Assembly: GCA_964019135.1 (NCBI GenBank)
Contig: OZ025257.1
Span: forward strand, 23,296,352 to 23,360,351
Direction: 5' to 3'
DNA from: Arenicola marina
Taxonomy: Eukaryota > Annelida > Polychaeta > Arenicolidae
DNA: 64,000 nt
The position numbers and the translations under genes are program-made. Below the pieces are notes generated by a model. The model saw only the letters and a program-made list of their open reading frames with translations, did not search any database and was not told the DNA's origin. Below, piece after piece: positions 50,615 to 61,085 of the stretch (the stretch's first letter is position 1; each line of letters begins with the position of its first letter).

Positions 50615-51498
50615 GCGCGCACTATCTTTCGAATGCCTTAATATATCGACTTCAAAATTCACAGAAAGATGCGGAAAGGCAATCGTCAGGCTAAGTTCGT
50701 AGATGGGCAATAAAACTTGAAGGTCAACGTCACGATGACGTCATACGTCCAAAACACATTTTCTACTCTAGCTCTCTTAACTCTTAGAGAACCGCAATTC
50801 GTGTCAAAATACTCAACTCCTTAAAATCTGTCGCGTTACTGACATCAGATTTGACGTGAGATGAAAAGTTTTGTGCCACAGGCAGTTGAATATTAGAAAT
50901 TTTTTATTTTTTTTTATTTTTTATAAAGTTTGAGATATCGACTCCTTCTTCTGCACAGACAATGCCACGGCCCACCGTCAGGCCAAGTTCGTAGATGGGC
51001 CGTGTAGGTCAAAGGTCAAGGTCACGGGAATTTTTCGAAATTCGCTTAACCATTGAAATATAGGACCCAACATCGGCAAAATCGCAATAGCGTTCCCAGT
51101 TTTTACTTCATGACGCTCAAAATTAATTCACGTATTGGGCTCATAGGTACCTTGTATAAGGTATTTCAATTTAAAAAATCGTCCCAATAGTTCCTCTGCA
51201 AAAAAATCCCAAAGTTTAACATGGGATCCTACGGCAGCATTTTGGCGGGAAAATGGTCTCAATTTCTCCGTGAAGGGTACAAGGGAGACAAACGCCACCT
51301 GGCCTGCTACATGACCTCAGTAATTGGGTACGAATAACTATATTGGTCAAGGTCACGCTTCCAAGGTCAAGGTCACGAAACATGTGTTCCAGCATAACTC
51401 CGTTAATATTGGGTCTAGAGATTCGCTGTTAGTTTGAGATTATTCCTCGGGGAGAGGCAAAAACGCCCTATTGGCTCAGATTTCTCCGGATACTGAAA
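48471..51498 (+). repeat. 3028-bp tandem duplication, copy 2
   Basis: Offset of exactly 3028 from copy 1, with all landmarks and open frames reproduced (for example 46480 and 49508, 47473 and 50501). Either very recent or an assembly duplication. Confidence 0.92.
49547..49621 (-). mobile_element. tRNA-like SINE head (copy 2)
   Basis: Identical copy of 46519-46593 in the second 3028-bp unit, with the same box A and T-arm. Confidence 0.6.
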
Positions 51499-52239
51499 GA
51501 TTTTCGAGTAATCGGCCAATGAATATTCAGCGTACGTGTCAAGTGGCGTTTTAAACTTTGCAAGGCCATAACTCGGTCAATATTTGAGCTAGGGAGCCCA
51601 GATTTGGCATGAATGGAGAGAGAAATCGAAACCACCTCAGAATTGCTCTAGGACGCTTAGTTTAGCTGCTAGAGTGCTCGCACGAGGTGCACCCCCTCCA
51701 TGCTGACGCTCCCATTATGAGTCAACGGCGATATGGACCGGCACTCTTAGGGGTTGCGATGGCCGCCGTTCGCTTAATAGCGACGCTAGAGAGTCGGGAC
51801 CGGTTGCAAAAGACGGGCAAACATCGACTTGGGTATGGAAACCGCCTTCGTTTTTTGCCTATCACGCTTAGTTCCGCCGCTAGGGGGCTCTGTAATTCAG
51901 CGATGACGAGTCCGAGAACAGCGATTAGGGCGTGACCAAGGACGCGTAGAAAGTCGTGATTTGAACGTATTCACTCTAAACGAAGCCCTAGACCTGGAAA
52001 AATAGCCCGCATTCAACAGCAGCCGTTAGATGGCGCTCGTCCAGTACATCACGATACTTGGGGTCCATTTTGGGCTCATTTGCGCTTTCAGCCAGCAATT
52101 TGGCCTCAGTACTACAGCTTTAAGGGGGCGATATGGTCTCCAACGCCAGGCTGAACAACCAATGAGCGAGCGGCGATGGGTCTTAACATAGTCGAATTGG
52201 TCCCATAACCCCAATTTTCGTCTGCCTTCTCAAGCTCTG

Positions 52240-52320
52240 CTTGACCGTCTAGTCCGTTTGTGTGTCTGTGTGTCTGTCTGTCTGTCTGTCTGTCTGTTCG
52301 CGCTCTGGAGGGCGCAAAAC
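52240..52320 (+). repeat. GTCT microsatellite
   Basis: About ten GTCT/GTGT steps, followed by the block GTAGGTCAAAGGTAAAAGG, a decayed half-site cluster. It marks a further truncated member of the 43-52 kb element family. Confidence 0.75.
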
Positions 52321-52730
52321 GCAACAGATCGTTCTGTAACTTTACCCACCTATAGGTATCCGACATGGCTCGGTCCAGTTCGTTAGCGGGGTATGTAGGT
52401 CAAAGGTAAAAGGTCACAGGAATTTTTGTACAGACAGTTTTGGAGCTAGCACTTGAGAAAAAAATACACATATGGTCCTATCGCGTTTCTCACCCTGTGC
52501 CAATTTGCATCGAAATCGATTAAGAAGTTTGGTCGCTAAAAATTATTTTGACTTGAAAAAGAAACTTGGGACTCAATGACTACATATTTGAGCAATAAGC
52601 TCTACTCATCGTGAGCAATAAGCCGTGCCGCCTTTCAGGGTGGAGTATCGCTCAACGCTGCGTGTGTATTGACGGGGAGGGAAGAGAGCAGTGTGGCGTT
52701 GGGTTCTGTCCATCTCTGCGTGACTCCAGG

Positions 52731-52985
52731 ATCTGAGAGGTCAATCTGGATCTGAGGGGTCAATCTGGATCTGAGAGGTCAAATCTGGATCTGAGAGGTC
52801 AAATCTGGATATGAGAGATGCCATCTGGATATCAGGGGTCACATCTGGATCAGAAAGGTACAATCTGGATCTAAGGAGTCAAATCTGGATCTGGTGGGTC
52901 AATCTGGATCTGGTGGGTCAATCTGGAACTGGGAGGTCAAATATGGATTGATGGGCCGAATCTGGATCTGAGTGGTCAATCCCGG
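52731..52985 (+). repeat. 20-21 bp minisatellite
   Basis: About 12-13 copies of a unit like AATCTGGATCTGAGAGGTC, with frequent one-base length changes. Many units end in GAGGTCA, a near match to the AGGTCA half-site. The array is followed by a GT run and the 15-bp palindrome TCACCCTGTGGGTGA near 53041. Confidence 0.88.
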
Positions 52986-53318
52986 GTGTGTGTGTGTGTG
53001 TCTCCGGAGGTCGACAAATATACCATTTCCGTCATCATCCTTCACCCTGTGGGTGACGGTGTCTAGATTATCTGTCGGTCTCCCCGTTATCATATGGTTC
53101 GTAACAAAAAGTATTAACTGCTTCATCAAAAGACGCAGTAAAGAAACTTTCGGCATCATGTTCCGACATGCCACGGTGCTTGCGTTAGGGTTTCATTGGG
53201 TTCAACCAGATCAGACGAGGTTTAGTCACGGTGTTTCCTGTTAACCGATGTGACGTGTTATCACCATTACCGCATAGCGTTCGCCAAGTGTCTTTATTAC
53301 CCTAATGTCTATGTCTTC

Positions 53319-53731
53319 AAGCAGGCCGCCAGCCTGGTCTCTAATGCTGCTTTACCCATTCGCATAATATCCAAGTGTTTATCCTCCAAATTACAGAATT
53401 TCCCGTCCTGTCTGTAGCTCAAAACAAAATTTAGAATTGACTGCCCTGATCTTCCGTTTCACGCATTTCCCCTGAAGTGTACCTCCATTTTGAAGAGCTC
53501 CCTCCGCGAGATAACTCCCAGTTATAACGTAAGGCGGCGCCACATAAAGGGTCACAATATACGTCATTTGCAGCGGCAAAATGGCGAGCTGCCAGGCATT
53601 GCTGGGGTGGGGTTGCCTTACTTTTTGTCCTTACCAGTCGGCCGAAACGAAGCGCTAACACTCGCCAATTTAATTTCAAGATGTAAACTTTCGGTGCAGA
53701 TTGCGATTAGATTAGGTTGGACACTCACTTT
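53319..53731. mobile_element. Shorter relative of the TTAA-flanked element
   Basis: Shares the start AAGC..CCGCCAGCCTGG, the middle TAACGT(A/G)AGGCGGCGCCA and the end GTTGGACACTCACTTTA with 40576-41238. It lacks about 250 internal bases, and its flanking TTAA is no longer intact (TTCAA on the left), so it is older or degraded. Confidence 0.7.
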
Positions 53732-53734
53732 AGG

Positions 53735-54170
53735 CGTTACCACGCCAGGTACACATCAGCGGTTGTCATAACGCCCGCATGCTGTCTGCACTAGTGTATG
53801 TGCGCCCTGGCGTATAAACCACCTAAGGCGTCCTCGGCGTGGATATTTCGAGCATGGGCACTCATACTTTTCCGCTCATGTGGCGACCAAGATGAACAAA
53901 ACATAAAATCCGCATTAACGTTGTAACTTGTGAAATGAATAATAGATCATGAAGACTGAAACGTTACAAAGCAGTAAATCAAGGGATGCGTTTTGCGTTA
54001 TTTACTATATAATTTATATTGTAATATTAGTTCTAGCTTTCATTTCATTTTGCAAGTTCTAACTGGATTTACTTTCAGTGTTTATCTCCTTGAAATTAAA
54101 GAATCGGGACTGTATATTCCAGGTCTAATTTATACGTTTTTCTACCTTGGTACCTGTTAAATTTCCGCTG
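53735..54170. other. No supported feature
   Basis: AT-rich unique sequence between two transposable-element relics. No open frame or repeat that I can support. Confidence 0.35.
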
Positions 54171-54172
54171 GC

Positions 54173-54351
54173 CAGGGGCCGATCCGAGGGGGAGGGGGGG
54201 GCGATCCTGCCCAGGCCCCGCCTTTTATGGCCAAAATTTATACCATTTAACATATCAAGACCGAAACCATCCCCTCCTATCCAGCATACCTGGATCCGAC
54301 CCTGAAACCGCCCCCCCCCTCACCTATACAGATTCTCTGGATCCGCCCCTG
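54173..54351. mobile_element. Small MITE with CAGGGG termini (179 bp)
   Basis: Left end CAGGGGCCGATCCGAGG and right end CTGGATCCGCCCCTG form imperfect terminal inverted repeats. CAGGGGCGGATCC-type ends are common among hAT-like MITEs in invertebrates. The interior resembles the TTCATAACATTTAACAT part of the 1-29 kb units (for example 2967-3055). No clear 8-bp target duplication is left. Confidence 0.6.
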
Positions 54352-54659
54352 CTGTCAGTCTCTTTTTAACTTGCATTATAACTTTTATTATCTGACAGTT
54401 GTGCTGTGTTTTGTTTTGAATCGCGCACATGTCGTTTGCCGGAAATGTTGAGCGTCCTTGACCTTGCTTTGTAATGCACTGTGGGAGCCGTATACTCTAG
54501 TATTTAAGCCCCTGTCGCGAGGTTTGTGTCGTCTTTGCTGTCGTCTTTCGAGGGGGGGGGGTGGATGGCATCCGATCCGCCCCACTCTAACCCTCCTATG
54601 GAGGAGCTGTGGTGGAATAAACTGAATTAACTAGTCCTAGCCTGGTCCAATTTTTCTTG

Positions 54660-55080
54660 ATTTTGTGAGTTCTCTCACACCCCTCGACCTGTTACATATA
54701 TTTATTGTAATTGGCCGAATACAATGTGTTTGTGTCAATGAAGTTAAGGAAATTTAAACTTGTTGGTAGAGAGTAAGGTGCGAGAGTAAATTGTACCAAG
54801 CGGCCGCGCTATCGGACTACACAGTCTCCGCGTTCGGTAATGTGAACGCGGTAATGTGATCTGCAAATGTTATTTCACGAACTGAAATCATACTAAAGGA
54901 GAAGTTTAATTTATCTAACACAAGTTATGTGACACACACTCCTGTTGGGCGTCTCAACGGCCATATATTGCCTGGCGGAAAAAAACCTTCGTGTTAACCT
55001 GGCCTCTTTAATACTGTCAAATAGTCAGTGCAAAATTTTGAAAAAGTGATACCAGAGAGCGAACTCTTTCTTTATTCACC
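54660..55080. other. No supported feature
   Basis: Unique AT-rich sequence upstream of the candidate gene. I could not define a promoter or a further upstream exon. Confidence 0.35.
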
Positions 55081-55106
55081 TGATACCGTCTGTTATTAAG
55101 TTATGA

Positions 55107-55358
55107 GACTCTCCGGCACGCATTGGTGGCAATACGTGGCGCACTAAATTTGTCTCATCAATTTGCGAGCGCCGCCCATGCAAGCATCCATGCTGCGACT
55201 TGTCGGCCACCCTCCCACAGATTGAAGCCGGCATTGTTGCCATTGTAGACTTCTTGCCAGGTGGATTTGAAGCGTCCGTGAAGAGTTTGACCTTACCGGC
55301 CCCCATCAAGGTCAGTGTGACGCGGAAGTTGATGAGGTGGCTGAGATCGTCATCGGAC
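55107..55358 (+). CDS. Possible upstream exon or coding segment of the 55-56.7 kb gene
   Basis: An 84-codon open frame without a clear start. It contains a coding-looking stretch after TLPQ (IEAGIVAIVDFLPGGFEA, then SVKSLTLPAPIK). It overlaps the next exon's open frame (55271-55412) in a different frame. Two readings are possible: an exon ending at 55310 with donor AAG|GTCAGT, or a single exon interrupted by a one- or two-base shift near 55310. Function unknown. Confidence 0.35.
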
Positions 55359-56716
55359 TGACGGGGGCCACGGCGTCTGAAGATGTCGTCTCTGGCTTCA
55401 TCTTTTTCTTCAGTAAGTAAACCAAATCTACCTCTCCTGTCCGCTTCAACTTTCCTCTGGCTGGCCAGCTTTAGACTATTGCTTTGTTAGCCGTGTGCCA
55501 CCTTCACTGACCCTTGGTGCCTTGTATCACCTTCACTGACCCCGGCTGTTTTGTGCCACTTTCACTGTTCCCTGGGCCCTTGTACCGCCTTCACTGACCC
55601 GTGGGGCCTTGTACCGCCTTCTCTGACCCTTGGGGCTTTGTACCACCTTCACTGACCTTGGGGCCTTTGTACCACATTCACTGACCCTTGGGCCCTTGTA
55701 CCGCCTTCACTGACCCTTGGGGCCTTGTACCGCCTTCACTGACCTTGGGGCCTTTGTACCACATTCACTGACCCTTGGGGTCTTTGTACCACATTCACTG
55801 ACCCTTGGGGCCTTGTACCACCTTCACTGACCTTGGGGCCTTTGTACCACATTCACTGACCCTGGGGGCCTTTGTACCACATTCACTGACCCTGGGGGCC
55901 TTGTACCACCTTCACTGACCTTGGGGCCTTTGTACCGCATTTACTGACCCTGGGGGCCTTTGTACCACATTCACTGACCCTGGGGGCCTTGCACCATCTT
56001 AATTGAGCCAGGTGTTGTCTTGCAGAAGAGGATGCCGATGAGCTGCTACACATGGCGGCCATCAACAAGGCCGCGGAAGAGGTTGCCATGGAAGGTCGAC
56101 TGGCGGCTTTCGGTAAGTACCGTTCTATTCTATTCGGGTTGTTGTTCAATTACCAAGGGTCCCAGCTTAAACTGCCTTAGATCTTCCACTTATCATGCGT
56201 AGTACTGCTTCTCTTTCAGTTCAGAAGATGGTATCGGAGGGTAAGACTGCGGATGTGGCGAAGCTGATCCTAGAGACGTTAGTATTCAACCCGATGTTTG
56301 GTTATTTGCATAACAGTTACTATGCATCTGGGACATCGCCACTATTCCCCTGGATCAGTCACTAAACTTTTGGTCCTTGACCTACCATTGTTTGCGGCTA
56401 CGGGTCGGGGATGGGGCGGGGGGGAGGGGTGTAAACCTGGCTTTTCTCGATATTAAAAGCAGCTTTCGAATTGATCTGTTTGGAACTATGCATGTCTGCT
56501 CACTACTTGTATCCTATGGCACTTCTTTGCAGCACTGCTGTGGAGTTGGGTGACCTTGAACTGACCCCGACCGAGAGCGAGGCGGTCCTCAAGGCACTCG
56601 TTGACCTCTCGACGGGAAACAAGGTGCCCGATGTGATGGTTCCTAAGCGCAAATGGATCGCTCTCCTTTTGACGGCAGTCGGAACTGGCGCTTCCCTCTT
56701 CAGTTTGTTTGGTTGA
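55271..56716 (+). CDS. 3' part of a multi-exon gene, protein of unknown function with hydrophobic C-terminus
   Basis: Four exons join in phase: about 55271-55412 (donor GTAAGT), 56026-56112 (acceptor TTGTCTTGCAG, donor GTAAGT), 56220-56277 (acceptor CTTCTCTTTCAG, donor GTTAGT) and 56533-56716 (acceptor CTTCTTTGCAG, ending in TGA). Phases 1-1-2 agree at every junction and no in-frame stop appears. A polyadenylation signal follows 20 bp later. The product is acidic and probably helical (DEVAEIVIGLTGATASEDVV; then EDADELLHMAAINKAAEEVA). It ends in a basic KRK followed by a hydrophobic segment (WIALLLTAVGTGASLFSLFG), which suggests a C-terminal membrane anchor. I do not recognise the family. The 5' end is undefined, and the first listed exon has no proven acceptor. 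Confidence 0.65.
55488..55995 (+). repeat. Intronic minisatellite, unit about 30 bp
   Basis: About 16-17 copies of a unit like TTGTACCACCTTCACTGACC followed by CTTGGGGCC. Variants are ACATTC or GCCTTC, and CTTGGGG or CTGGGGG. It fills most of the intron between the exons ending at 55412 and starting at 56026, stopping about 35 bp before the acceptor. Confidence 0.9.
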
Positions 56717-56736
56717 TTTTGTTGCAATATTATCGC

Positions 56737-56742
56737 AATAAA
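56737..56742 (+). terminator. Polyadenylation signal AATAAA
   Basis: Canonical AATAAA 20 bp downstream of the TGA at 56714-56716, giving a very short 3' UTR. It supports the end of the gene on this strand. Confidence 0.65.
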
Positions 56743-56744
56743 GA

Positions 56745-58960
56745 AATGAAAGTTTCAGTTCTTTGTCGCCATTTCGTTCGTCCCACATTGCTTACATCAA
56801 TTTGTTTCATCGTTGGGCATATTTTCCTGCCTACCGTGCGTGTACAAATGCCCATCTATCACCTATTGCGTCAGCCGATCCGCGAGGTTATGTTGCTGCT
56901 GTTCGAAATAAGGTAACATGTATCCACCACGTGTCCTCCAGATAGGACTAAAATGTTAGTTGGTCGAGATATATGCGTCTTTGAACAAGAGTAACTGGTT
57001 AAAAAGGGGCAGAACTAGTGTATATTTATAATCATTCTGATTTCTCAGAATTTACTTTATGGCTGCGCGGAAAATTATTGGGAGTACTACATTATGGGAC
57101 TACGTGTTGGTATCACCCCTACACGATGGTGAGAAGAACGAATGGACTCGTCCAAGTGGAACCTCCCTGACAAGGCGGATTGTTTACCAAATGTCGTCAA
57201 CGGCGAAACGATGTAGCGGCAGTTTACAGGGTGGTTCACTTGATTCTCAGCCACCAACGAAATAAACCACCTCCTCCACGCCTCCTCCACTTTGCATCGA
57301 CACGAGTCAACAGGGTCTGAGCTTAATTTCATATAATGTTTGCTGATATAGGTCATTAGGTTTAAGCAAAAATAATACAGTATGCAACTTGACGAGACTT
57401 GCTCACGAGCCGTTTAAATATCGTATATAATCATTGTATCTTTGAGCCATATTGTTATTAGGATTACAGCATATGTATGTCGATAATTTCAAAATTGTCT
57501 GTTGAAAGAAATTATTAAGTTTTAAAATATAATACATGTTGAAATGCTATGACCCGTATTTACGAGGTATTAAGTATCGTATATCACGTCTCATTGTAAT
57601 TTGTACCTCAGCGTATGTATTTGGATAATTTCAGAAATATCTGCTAAACTAAGTTATTAAGTTTAAATAAATAGTACATAGTAAATTATGATGCTTGGTG
57701 TGATTAAAACCGTAGAAAATGTGAAATTGATTAACCATATATTTATTATTGTGAAACGCTTCATATATTCATGTAAGTGGAGAAATTTGGTTCCAAACGT
57801 AAAAGGTGCCCTAGGGCAGATTAAGCATATTTGTTTTCTGGAAAACAACATGAGAAATATTTCAGATAAATGGCAGCCAATAATCCATATGTTTATATAA
57901 GAAACAGATCCATATGTTTATGTAAAATTATATATTTTCCATGTTTTCATTTGTTAATGTGCACTAATGTTTAGTGGTCAACAAATAAAAAAATAAAAAA
58001 AATAAAAAAATTATGATGATCCCTAGATCCGTGATTTTATATTTGTACTTGGCGCATGTCCCCTTACCTTCCCTGCTAAGTATGAAGGCAACATTTATTG
58101 TGATATAGCCTTTCATAAATATTCATAATGGACGGCATAATATGCTATGTCTATATATATATCAATAAGTACCCATTAATATTTGCCTGTCTAACATCTG
58201 ATTGTCATAGATGCGTATTACATTTAATTCTTAGTAGTAATGTGTTTGGCACCACATTTGTCATTAGCGATGTGTTTTCGCCTCACCATTTTGCTTGGCG
58301 ATATGTTTTCCGCCAAATTTTTCTTCCATTTGCGGTGTGTTTTCCGCCACATGTTTATCAGTGGCGATGTGGTTTTTTCCGCAACTGGTAATCGTGAACT
58401 TTATATTCTCGGCAATAAAGTTGCCCTATCCAACTACTGTCATAACTCTGTGTTATTCTATTACGATACAGGGAACGAGCTGCGGGCGAGCCAGCGATAT
58501 TATCCTTTCGTAGCGCTTTACATAAATATTAATGTCCAACATTAATGCGCACTTCACCAGAATTTGCTGCCTTCAGTCGCCCACACTTTCCACTTTCTGC
58601 AGATTTGAACTTTCACACATGAACTTCATTACGTTGAGAAGTTACTACAAGCCCCAAACGCTCGTAAGTGTAAGCCACGTATAGCCAACCATCGTAATCG
58701 CCTATCCGGCCACACTTATAGTGGGCTGGGGTGTACTCTACCATTACTGGGTGAATTAAAATACCCAATCTTTGGTTTTCCTAATAAATACTGTTTCAAA
58801 GTGGTATGTTTTAAGTAAAGGTACTCTCCTAACGCCTCTTGCATTCTGAACAGAAAATTAATCAACTTGAGTGTTCTCACTTACTTAAAACGTAAAGCCA
58901 TTTATCTCGTGGAAGCACGAACTTGACAATGTCTTCATCCAATCATCCAATGAACCCGGT
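56745..58960. other. AT-rich intergenic sequence, nothing recognised
   Basis: Only short open frames. An A-rich stretch lies at 57985-58010. The block 58250-58380 repeats the phrase GCGATGTGTTTTC/CGCCA three or four times at about 30-bp spacing, a weak tandem repeat. Confidence 0.4.
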
Positions 58961-59011
58961 TGAGTTCGCCTCGCTAGATCATTGTGTCCATTTGCTTGGG
59001 CCAGGTTGAAT

Positions 59012-60440
59012 ATGCCGCCCGGTACCCGATATATATGCCGCCCGGTATCCCATATATGTGCCGCCCGGTACCCCAAATATGTGCCGCCCGGTACCCCATA
59101 TGTATGCCGCCCGGTACCCCATATGTATGCCGCCCGGTACCCCATATATGTGCCGCCCGGTACCCGATATATATGCCGCCCGGTAGCCGATATATATGCC
59201 GCCCGATACCCGATATATATTCCGCCCGGTACCCGACATATATGCCGCCCGGTACCCGATATATATGCCGCCCGGTACTCGATGTATATGCCGCCCGGTA
59301 CCCGATATATATGCCGCTCGGTACTCTATATATATGCCGCCCGGTACCCCATATATGTGCCGCCCGGTACCCGATATATATGCCGCCCGGTAGCCGATAT
59401 ATATGCCGCCCGATACCCGATATATATTCCGCCCGGTACCCGACATATATTCCGCCCGGTACCCGACATATATGCCGCCCGGTACCCGATATATAGGCCG
59501 CCCGGTACCCGATATATGTGCCGCCCGGTACCCGATATATATGCCGCCCGGTACCCGATATATATGCCGCCCGGTACCCGATATATATGCCGCCCGGTAG
59601 CCGATATATAGGCCGCCCGGTACTCGATATATATGCCGCCCGGTACCCGATATATGTGCCGCCCGGTACTCGATGTATATGCCGCCCGGTACCCGATATA
59701 TATGCCGCCCGGTAGCCGATATATATGCCGCCCGGTACCCGATATATATGCCGCCCGGTAGCCGATATATATGCCGCCCGGTACCCGATATATATGCCGC
59801 CCGGTAGCCGATATATATGCCGCCCGGTATCCCATATATATGCCGCCCGATACCCGATATATATTCCGCCCGGTACCCGACATATATGCCGCCCGGTACC
59901 CGATATATATGCCGCCCGGTAGCCGATATATATGCCGCCCGGTACCTGATGTATATGCCGCCCGGTATCCCATATATATGCCGCTCGGTACTCTATATAT
60001 ATGCCGCCCGGTACCCGATATATAGGCCGCCCGGTACTCGATATATATGCCGCCCGGTACCCGATATATATGCCGCCCGGTACCCGATATATAGGCCGCC
60101 CGGTACTCGATATATATGCCGCCCGGTACCCGATATATATGCCGCCCGGTACCCGATATATATGCCGCCCGGTACCCGATATATAGGCCGCCCGGTACTC
60201 GATATATATGCCGCCCGGTACCCGATATATATGCCACCCGGTACTCGATATATATGCCGCCCGGTACCCGATATATATGCTGCCCGTTACCCGATATATA
60301 TGCCGCCCGGTAGCCGATACATATGCCGCCCGTTACCCGATATATATGCCGCCCGGTACCCGATATATATGCCGCCCGTTACCCGATATATATGCCGCAC
60401 GGTACCCCATATATATGCCGCCCGGTACCCCATATATATG
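59012..60440. repeat. 23-bp minisatellite, about 62 copies
   Basis: The unit starts ATGCCGCCCGGTACC and ends GATATAT; it contains the palindromes GGTACC and ATATAT. Variants include GGTAGCC, GATACCC, GGTACTC, CCCATATATG and TAGGCC. Since 23 is not a multiple of three and the unit has no stop in most frames, long open frames appear on both strands with a 23-residue period. These are artefacts. The array lies between 58.9 kb unique sequence and segmental copy 2. Confidence 0.97.
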
Positions 60441-60954
60441 CCTTGTACCACTTCTACCGGGGGTACAAAGAGGGCTACATGTCATATCATTATAAACCAT
60501 ACCGAAATAAACTCGAACACAACGCAATGATAATGACAGTAATTACGACTAGGCTATAATTAACTTACTATTTTCTGAAATGTCATTATCTCGAACAAGT
60601 TCCGAATGTCTCATCATTGCTAGTTTCTATGTTTCGTGCTGTTTTAAATCAAAACTGTGGTCAAGGTAGTCTATGAAAAATGCTCTGAATAGCTTCATAT
60701 GTGGGGAAAGCCTGTTCGAATGTCCCCGTTTCCGTCAAAAAGACGTACACGGACGGACGCGGAAGCATGTGTTCGTGTCATTGAATTTCACGGGGGCTGA
60801 TTTTGACGGAAGCCAGGGCTAGCATTCGATAACCTTAATTTTTTGAAGCGAAATTAAATTTTTCGAGGTTTCATAGAAAACCTCGACCAGTTTTGCACTC
60901 CTTCTGCATTTCCCTTTGGACCCCCTCCTCCATTGACGTCCCTCACTCCCCTTT

Positions 60955-61085
60955 GAGCACCCGCCGTCCTTTACACTCCGGGACCCATCCATCTCACCCG
61001 CCGTCCTTTACACTCCGGGACCCATCCATCTCACCCGCCGTCCTTTACACTCCGGGATCCATCCATCTCACCCGCCATCCTTTAC
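60955..61085 (+). repeat. 37-bp tandem repeat, about 3.5 copies
   Basis: Units with CCGCCGTCCTTTACACTCCG then GGACCCATCCATCTCA, at a spacing of 37 bp (60961, 60998). Absent from segmental copy 1. Confidence 0.9.

Noticed and set aside
54155-54720. Solo LTR between TGTTAAATTT and CCTGTTACA with TATTTAAG and AATAAA inside
   Set aside because: No matching target-site duplication, the ends are not convincing inverted TG..CA termini, and there is no second LTR or internal retroelement sequence.
59326-60237. 303-codon open frame on the minus strand, and 209-237 codon frames on the plus strand
   Set aside because: They are translations of the 23-bp minisatellite. The period is 23 residues in every frame on both strands, so openness follows from the unit and not from selection.
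59012-60440. CRISPR array
   Set aside because: Repeats are contiguous with no unique spacers, and the window is eukaryotic.
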